NCBI GenBank assembly: GCA_021793495.1
Contig: JAJYSQ010000014.1
Location: 1 to 10,766 of the forward strand
Source: Actinomycetes bacterium
Lineage (GTDB): Bacteria; Actinomycetota; Actinomycetes; JAJYSQ01
Reading direction: 5' to 3'
Length of the DNA: 10,766 nt
This document shows, in pieces, positions 7,268-10,766 of this stretch; position 1 is the first letter of the stretch; each line of letters opens with the position of its first letter. The translations under genes and the position numbers were made by a program. The notes beneath the pieces were generated by a model. The model searched no databases. It had not been told where the DNA came from and was given only the letters and a program-made list of their open reading frames with translations.

Positions 7268-7674
7268 CCGACCTACCAGATCCCAGGCTCGACCTGAGGG
7301 TCATCCATCGACGGTACGTGCCCTACTCGCACGCCCACTACGGCGGTGACCTCGTCGATGGGGCGTACGTGCTCGGGCTGTTCGGGGACGTGGCCACCGA
7401 GGTCTGCATCCGCACCGATGGGGACGAGGGTCTCTTCGCCGCCTACCAGGAGGTCACCTTCCACGCTCCGGTACGGTCCGGGGACGTTCTCGAGGTGTCG
7501 GCCCGGCTCGTCCGGATCGGCCACCGCAGCCGCGAGCTGGAGCTGACGGCGCACGTGGCCGCACGGTCCCGACCCGAGCACGGGCCATCTGCGGCGAGCC
7601 TCGTGCAACCGCCACTGCTGGCCGTGAGCGCGCGAGGCACGGTCGTCGTCCCGCCGCCAGGCGACACGCCGTAA
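7264..7674 (+). CDS. kal: 3-aminobutyryl-CoA ammonia lyase
   Basis: Kal eliminates ammonia from 3-aminobutyryl-CoA to give crotonyl-CoA, which then enters butyrate or beta-oxidation metabolism. The 136-aa protein is a single hotdog-fold domain of the usual Kal length. Characteristic blocks are SHAHYGGDLVDGA (22-34), LFGDVATEVCIRTDGDEGLF (39-58), VTFHAPVRSGD (64-74) and a closing ARGTVVVP (123-130). His/Asp residues of the HYGGxLVDG loop probably sit at the active site, as in other hotdog lyases and thioesterases. GTG 7264 overlaps the kamE stop (GTGA) and has GGAGG at 7254-7258, five bases upstream, so the start is firm. It is the last gene of the operon, followed by a possible terminator hairpin. 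Its presence implies that a source of 3-aminobutyryl-CoA, normally Kce, exists elsewhere in the genome. Confidence 0.92.
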   Translation: MTDLPDPRLDLRVIHRRYVPYSHAHYGGDLVDGAYVLGLFGDVATEVCIRTDGDEGLFAAYQEVTFHAPVRSGDVLEVSARLVRIGHRSRELELTAHVAARSRPEHGPSAASLVQPPLLAVSARGTVVVPPPGDTP

Positions 7675-7685
7675 CCAGGGTAAAG

Positions 7686-7720
7686 GCGCCGGTAAAGTTT
7701 TGGCTTCACCGAGGGGGCGC
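7686..7720 (+). terminator. Possible terminator hairpin after kal
   Basis: Twelve bases after the kal stop, an outer stem GCGCC (7686-7690) / GGCGC (7716-7720) encloses an inner stem GGTAAAG (7691-7697) / CTTCACC (7704-7710). The inner stem has one mismatch and a TTTTGG loop, and GAGGG bulges on the 3' side. There is no U-tract after it, so it would be a weak or non-canonical terminator. The position between two functionally unrelated transcription units supports it. Confidence 0.35.
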
Positions 7721-7748
7721 TGACCTGGACCAACGATCGTCACCGCAG

Positions 7749-7765
7749 GTCAACCAGGGGTTGAC
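7749..7765. promoter_or_regulatory. Perfect 17-bp dyad over the -35 box (operator candidate)
   Basis: GTCAACC (7749-7755), a 3-base AGG centre and GGTTGAC (7759-7765) form a perfect 7+3+7 inverted repeat. Its right half overlaps the -35 TTGACA by five bases, the usual geometry for a repressor site. A further TGACCT (7721-7726) / AGGTCA (7747-7752) pair lies next to it. No regulator gene is present in the window, so the factor is unknown. A simple RNA hairpin is the alternative. Confidence 0.35.
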
Positions 7766-7788
7766 AGTGGGTGAACAGGGGGTACGTT
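7761..7788 (+). promoter_or_regulatory. Candidate housekeeping promoter upstream of lnt
   Basis: TTGACA (7761-7766) is a perfect -35 box. TACGTT (7783-7788), a TANNNT -10, follows after a 16-base spacer. Transcription would start near 7795, giving lnt a leader of roughly 420 bases. It is the best promoter match I can see in the window. The -35 box lies inside the 17-bp dyad at 7749-7765. Confidence 0.45.
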
Positions 7789-8000
7789 CAGCGCCGTCCA
7801 CCGTTGGACAACCGGGCCGGGGAACGGCACGGGACCGACCCGCACGGACCAGCGCGGCCTCCTCATCGGCGGCCGACTCCTGCCAGGTTCGCGAGGATCT
7901 GGCCTCCGTGCCCGCGGGCCGTGACCCCAGGGCCGCGGCGTCGAGCCGGGAGGTTGGGCACGGAGCGGAGCCCGTCTGCTCCAGTAGACAACGGTCGCGC

Positions 8001-8019
8001 GGGCCGCTGCCAGCGGTCC
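8001..8019. repeat. GC-rich inverted repeat in the lnt leader
   Basis: GGGCCGCTG and CAGCGGTCC flank a single C and pair over nine positions with one G-T wobble. A folded RNA would open the innermost pairs to make a loop. There is no U-tract, so it is probably leader structure rather than a terminator. Confidence 0.35.
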
Positions 8020-8186
8020 CCGGCCGGTCCGAAGGAGCAGGCGGGCCCGCTTCTCCATCGGCCGGGGACTACGGTGGGGCAACGGGGACCCAGCATGTCC
8101 CCGACGCTCGCTCGTGGCTGCTCCCGACGGGGTTCTCGCCCCCGCGACGCCGAGCGCCCCAACGAACCGAAAGGGACGAGCACCCG

Positions 8187-8219
8187 GTGCGCGACGACCG
8201 GCGGTCCAGGTCTCGATGA
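8187..8219 (+). CDS. Possible 10-codon leader ORF coupled to lnt
   Basis: A GTG at 8187 is preceded by AAAGGGA (8170-8176) at a spacing of ten bases. It opens a very short frame (VRDDRRSRSR) whose TGA (8217-8219) overlaps the proposed lnt ATG (8216) as ATGA. The lnt start itself has only a weak CAGG upstream, so coupling to a short upstream frame would explain how it is translated. The Arg-rich content is also what random GC-rich sequence gives. This is a suggestion only. Confidence 0.2.
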   Translation: MRDDRRSRSR

Positions 8220-9943
8220 CCGTGATGCCTCGCACGGGGCTGCCCCGTACGGTCCTGGCTCGGGTCAGCACCGCCCGCGCCGGCTCCTTCGACACCACGG
8301 TCACCCGGGCGAGGCCCGCCCCACGGGTCCACCTCGGGCCCCGCCTGCTCGTCGCCGGTGGTGCGGGCCTGCTGCTGACCCAGGCCTTCCCACCGGCCGG
8401 GATCTGGCCGTTGGCTCCGGTGGCGGTCGCCATGCTCACGCTGGCGGTGCGGGGCGTCCGGGTCCGGACCGGCTTGCTGATCGGGCTGGTCGGCGGGCTC
8501 GGGTTCTTCCTGCTCTTGCTCGACTGGATGCGGGTCGTCGGTACCGACGCATGGCTGGCGTTGTCCGTGGTCGAGGCTCTCTACCTCGCGGTGCAGATGG
8601 GAGCCACCGCACTGGTGGTCCGGCTACCGGGCTGGCCGGTATGGGCCGCCGCGCTGTGGGTCGTCCAGGAATCGGTGCGCGACCGGTGGCCGCTGGGTGG
8701 GTTTCCCTGGGGCCGGCTGGCCTTCGCCGAGACCTCCTCACCCCTCGTGCGTTACGCGGCTCTCGGCGGCGCCCCGCTGGACACGTTCGTGACCGCGCTG
8801 GTCGGCACGCTGCTGGCCGGCGCAGTCCTCGGCGTGGTCCGCTGGCGGGGCACGCACGCCCGTCGCCCGCAGCCCGGGCGGCTGGACGACCCCGGCACCG
8901 CAGCGGTGCGAGCCGGATGGCTCACCTGGGGGAGCGCCGGGGGAGCTGTGCTGCTGGTAGCGGCCGGTCTGCTCGTCCGGCTGCCGACGACCGGGCGACC
9001 GCTGACCGTGGCCGTGGTGCAGGGGGACGTCCCTGCTCCCGGGCTGAACTTCCTCGGCAACCGACCCGCGCAGGTGCTGCGCAACCACGTGGCGGCCACC
9101 GAGGCTCTGGCCCGGCGGATCGCCGCCGGTCAGGTCGCCAAGCCGGCCTTCGTCGTCTGGCCGGAGGATGCCGACGACCTGGACCCGTACACCAACCCGG
9201 GCGCCCGAGCCCTGGTAGACCAGGCGGTCCGGGCCGTGGGGGTGCCGGTGCTCGTCGGGGCCGTCGTGGCCGCCTCCAACGGTCCGTACCTGCTCAACGA
9301 AGGGATCGTGTGGAGCCCGACCACGGGGCCGGGCCAGACCTACGTCAAGCAGCACCTGGTCCCCTTCGGAGAGTACGTGCCCTGGCGCTCGGTGCTGGCG
9401 CGGTACATCAGCGAGCTGTCCCGGATCCCGCAGAACTTCGAACCCGGGCACCATCCCGGACTCCTGCGGATCGGTGGGGTCCCGGTAGGCGACGTCATCT
9501 GTTACGAGGTGGCGTACGACGGGCTGGTCCGCGCCCCGGTCACCCTGGGCGCCCAGGTGCTGATCGTGCAGACCAACAACGCGACGTACGGACACACCGC
9601 ACAGCCCGCACAACAGCTGGCCATCTCTCGGCTCCGGGCCGTCGAGCACGGACGAGCCGTGCTGATCGCAGCGACCAGCGGCATCACGGCGATCATCGCC
9701 CCGAACGGCAAGATCCTGGCCCAGGCACCCACGTTCACCCAGGCCGAGCTGGTGGCCACCATCCCGCTGCGTACCACCCTCACCATCGCCGACCGACTCG
9801 GAGGCTACCCGGAGACCGGTTTGCTCCTGCTGGGAGCACTGCCCCTGGTCTGGGCGTTGATCGAACGGATACGCGGGCGGCGAGGCACCTTGGCCCGAGA
9901 GGCCGTCAGCGCCGATGGGCGTCCAGGAGGAGACGAGTCGTGA
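8216..9943 (+). CDS. lnt: Apolipoprotein N-acyltransferase
   Basis: Lnt transfers a third acyl chain from a phospholipid to the N-terminal Cys of lipoproteins, at the outer face of the cytoplasmic membrane. The 575-aa product has hydrophobic segments over about residues 43-205, a nitrilase-like domain from about 262 to 520 (LTVAVVQGDVP at its start), and a final membrane helix near 533-549. The Glu-Lys-Cys triad known from E. coli Lnt is present: E317 in VVWPED, K378 in YVKQHLVPFGEYVP, and C429 in VICYEV. ATG 8216 is preferred because it leaves a reasonable 40-residue cytoplasmic lead. The frame stays open to GTG 8114, which would add 34 low-complexity residues without an SD. The 3' end overlaps ppm1 by four bases. 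In M. tuberculosis the equivalent domain is fused to Ppm1; here they are two genes. The start is uncertain; the function is secure. Confidence 0.93.
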   Translation: MTVMPRTGLPRTVLARVSTARAGSFDTTVTRARPAPRVHLGPRLLVAGGAGLLLTQAFPPAGIWPLAPVAVAMLTLAVRGVRVRTGLLIGLVGGLGFFLLLLDWMRVVGTDAWLALSVVEALYLAVQMGATALVVRLPGWPVWAAALWVVQESVRDRWPLGGFPWGRLAFAETSSPLVRYAALGGAPLDTFVTALVGTLLAGAVLGVVRWRGTHARRPQPGRLDDPGTAAVRAGWLTWGSAGGAVLLVAAGLLVRLPTTGRPLTVAVVQGDVPAPGLNFLGNRPAQVLRNHVAATEALARRIAAGQVAKPAFVVWPEDADDLDPYTNPGARALVDQAVRAVGVPVLVGAVVAASNGPYLLNEGIVWSPTTGPGQTYVKQHLVPFGEYVPWRSVLARYISELSRIPQNFEPGHHPGLLRIGGVPVGDVICYEVAYDGLVRAPVTLGAQVLIVQTNNATYGHTAQPAQQLAISRLRAVEHGRAVLIAATSGITAIIAPNGKILAQAPTFTQAELVATIPLRTTLTIADRLGGYPETGLLLLGALPLVWALIERIRGRRGTLAREAVSADGRPGGDES

Positions 9944-10766
9944 CCAGATCGACGGGTTCCCCCGCGCCCGACGAGCGGCGCGCCCACGAGCGCTCGGACG
10001 GCGAGGAACCGGCGGACCGGACGCGAGAGGTACCCGGATCCGTGCTGGTGATCATCCCCACGTACAACGAGATCCACAACCTCGCGATCATCGTCGGGGG
10101 AGTGCGCACCCACACCCCGGGAGTCGACCTCCTGGTGGTCGACGACGCCTCCCCGGACGGCACGGGATCTCTGGCGGACCGGCTGGCGGCCAGCGACGAC
10201 GGGGTGCACGTGCTCCACCGTCGGGCCAAGCAGGGGCTCGGCGCGGCGTACCTCGACGGCTTCCGTTGGGGGTTGGACCGCGGGTACGAGGTGATCGTCG
10301 AGATGGACGCCGACGGGTCGCACCGGCCGGAGGACCTGCCGGCGCTGCTCGCCGGGCTCGCCGACGCCGACCTGGTGCTGGGCTCGCGGTGGGTCCCGGG
10401 CGGACGGGTGGTCAACTGGCCTGCGTCCCGGGCGCTGCTGTCCCGAGGGGGGAACACCTACGCCCGCTGGGCGCTGGGCCTGCCGCTGCAGGACGCGACC
10501 GGCGGGTTCCGAGCCTTTCGCCGAAGCACCCTCGAGGGAGTCGACCTGCACCAGGTCGCCTCGGCCGGGTACTGCTTCCAGGTCGACCTGGCCTGGCGTG
10601 CGGTCAGCCGTGGATACCGGGTTGTCGAGGTGCCGATCACGTTCATCGAGCGCCAACGGGGCGCCAGCAAGATGAGCCGGGCGATCGTGGCCGAGGCGCT
10701 GTGGCGGGTGACGATCTGGGGCGTGCAGTCCCGCGCTCGCCAGCTTCGCCACGGACGACGGGACTC
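9940..10766 (+). CDS. ppm1: Polyprenol-phosphate mannosyltransferase, 3' end cut by window
   Basis: This is a GT2-family glycosyltransferase that makes polyprenol-phosphate-mannose from GDP-mannose. That product is the donor for lipomannan, lipoarabinomannan and protein O-mannosylation in Actinomycetota. The frame is open from GTG 9940 to the last base, giving 275 complete codons. After a charged 33-residue lead come SVLVIIPTYNE (34-44), VVDDASPDGT (66-75), the DxD metal/nucleotide motif in EMDADGSHRPEDLP (D123, D125), GSRWVPGG (148-155), DATGGFRAF (185-193) and ERQRGASKMS (237-246). These are all typical of dolichol-phosphate-mannose synthases. No membrane segments follow, so it is the single-domain form, probably held at the membrane through a partner such as Lnt. 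AGGAGG (9925-9930) lies nine bases upstream and the start overlaps the lnt stop (GTGA). The reading frame is nearly complete; only the last residues are likely missing. Confidence 0.92.
   Translation, partial: MTRSTGSPAPDERRAHERSDGEEPADRTREVPGSVLVIIPTYNEIHNLAIIVGGVRTHTPGVDLLVVDDASPDGTGSLADRLAASDDGVHVLHRRAKQGLGAAYLDGFRWGLDRGYEVIVEMDADGSHRPEDLPALLAGLADADLVLGSRWVPGGRVVNWPASRALLSRGGNTYARWALGLPLQDATGGFRAFRRSTLEGVDLHQVASAGYCFQVDLAWRAVSRGYRVVEVPITFIERQRGASKMSRAIVAEALWRVTIWGVQSRARQLRHGRRD

Larger units (their letters stand above)
7675..8215. other. 541-base region without a convincing gene; promoter and GC-rich leader
   Basis: Open frames exist here on both strands, but they are Arg/Ala/Pro/Gly-rich, low in complexity and resemble no family I know. 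What can be seen is a possible terminator (7686-7720), an ACGATCGT palindrome (7733-7740), a perfect 17-bp dyad (7749-7765) and a -35/-10 pair (7761-7788). Several hairpins follow: GTCCA/TGGAC (7796-7809), the palindrome GCCCGCGGGC (7910-7919), GGAGC/GCTCC (7967-7982), a strong stem at 8001-8019, and GGGGAC/GTCCCC around 8085-8103. A second TANNNT box, TACGGT at 8070-8075, could serve a start point closer to lnt but has no -35. I recognise no riboswitch or known ncRNA. Confidence 0.6.

Noticed and set aside
7863..8183. 106-codon - strand open frame in the same region
   Set aside because: Arg/Pro/Gly-rich composition with no family resemblance; typical of non-coding high-GC sequence.
7675..8215. 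RNase P RNA, tmRNA or a tRNA in the intergenic stretch
   Set aside because: None of the conserved core sequences or a cloverleaf pattern could be found by eye.
7761..8219. 152-codon + strand open frame in the region before lnt
   Set aside because: TTG start, no SD, low-complexity Ser/Ala/Arg/Gly/Pro content and no recognisable domain. It looks like a chance frame in GC-rich DNA; only its last ten codons with their own SD were kept as a weak suggestion.
1..10766. CRISPR array, insertion sequence or phage genes
   Set aside because: No regularly spaced repeats, transposase, integrase or terminal inverted repeats are visible; the genes are metabolic or envelope genes with uniform composition.

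Overview
The window is high-GC DNA with many GTG starts, strong Shine-Dalgarno (SD) sequences and 4-base stop/start overlaps, typical of Actinomycetota. Two features fit that group: a separate polyprenol-phosphate-mannose synthase gene coupled to an apolipoprotein N-acyltransferase gene, and the candidate TANNNT -10 boxes. Genus cannot be read from the sequence. Nocardioidaceae- or Intrasporangiaceae-like organisms are only a guess.

Layout. Positions 1-497 hold the 3' end of a CAP/SCP-domain protein on the + strand. It meets kamA (lysine 2,3-aminomutase, - strand, 484-1953) tail to tail with a 14-base overlap. A 163-base divergent region (1954-2116) separates kamA from a tight + strand operon: kdd (2117-3175), an Amidohydro_3/YtcJ-like metal-dependent hydrolase (3172-4821), kamD (4818-6461), kamE (6458-7267) and kal (7264-7674). 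A possible hairpin terminator follows kal. Next is a 541-base stretch without a convincing gene (7675-8215). It carries a good -35/-10 promoter whose -35 box lies in a perfect 17-bp dyad, followed by a long leader with GC-rich hairpins. The window ends with lnt (8216-9943) and ppm1 (9940 to the right edge, stop codon not reached).

Function. The centre is the beta-lysine (3-aminomutase/5,6-aminomutase) route of lysine breakdown, best known from anaerobic Clostridia and Fusobacteria. KamA (radical SAM, PLP) turns L-lysine into beta-lysine. KamDE (adenosylcobalamin, PLP) makes 3,5-diaminohexanoate. Kdd oxidises this to 3-keto-5-aminohexanoate. Kal removes ammonia from 3-aminobutyryl-CoA to give crotonyl-CoA. 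The step joining Kdd to Kal, the cleavage enzyme Kce, is not in the window. An amidohydrolase with no known role in the pathway sits inside the operon instead, and this is the most interesting feature. Lnt and Ppm1 belong to the unrelated cell-envelope job of lipoprotein acylation and mannosyl-donor synthesis.
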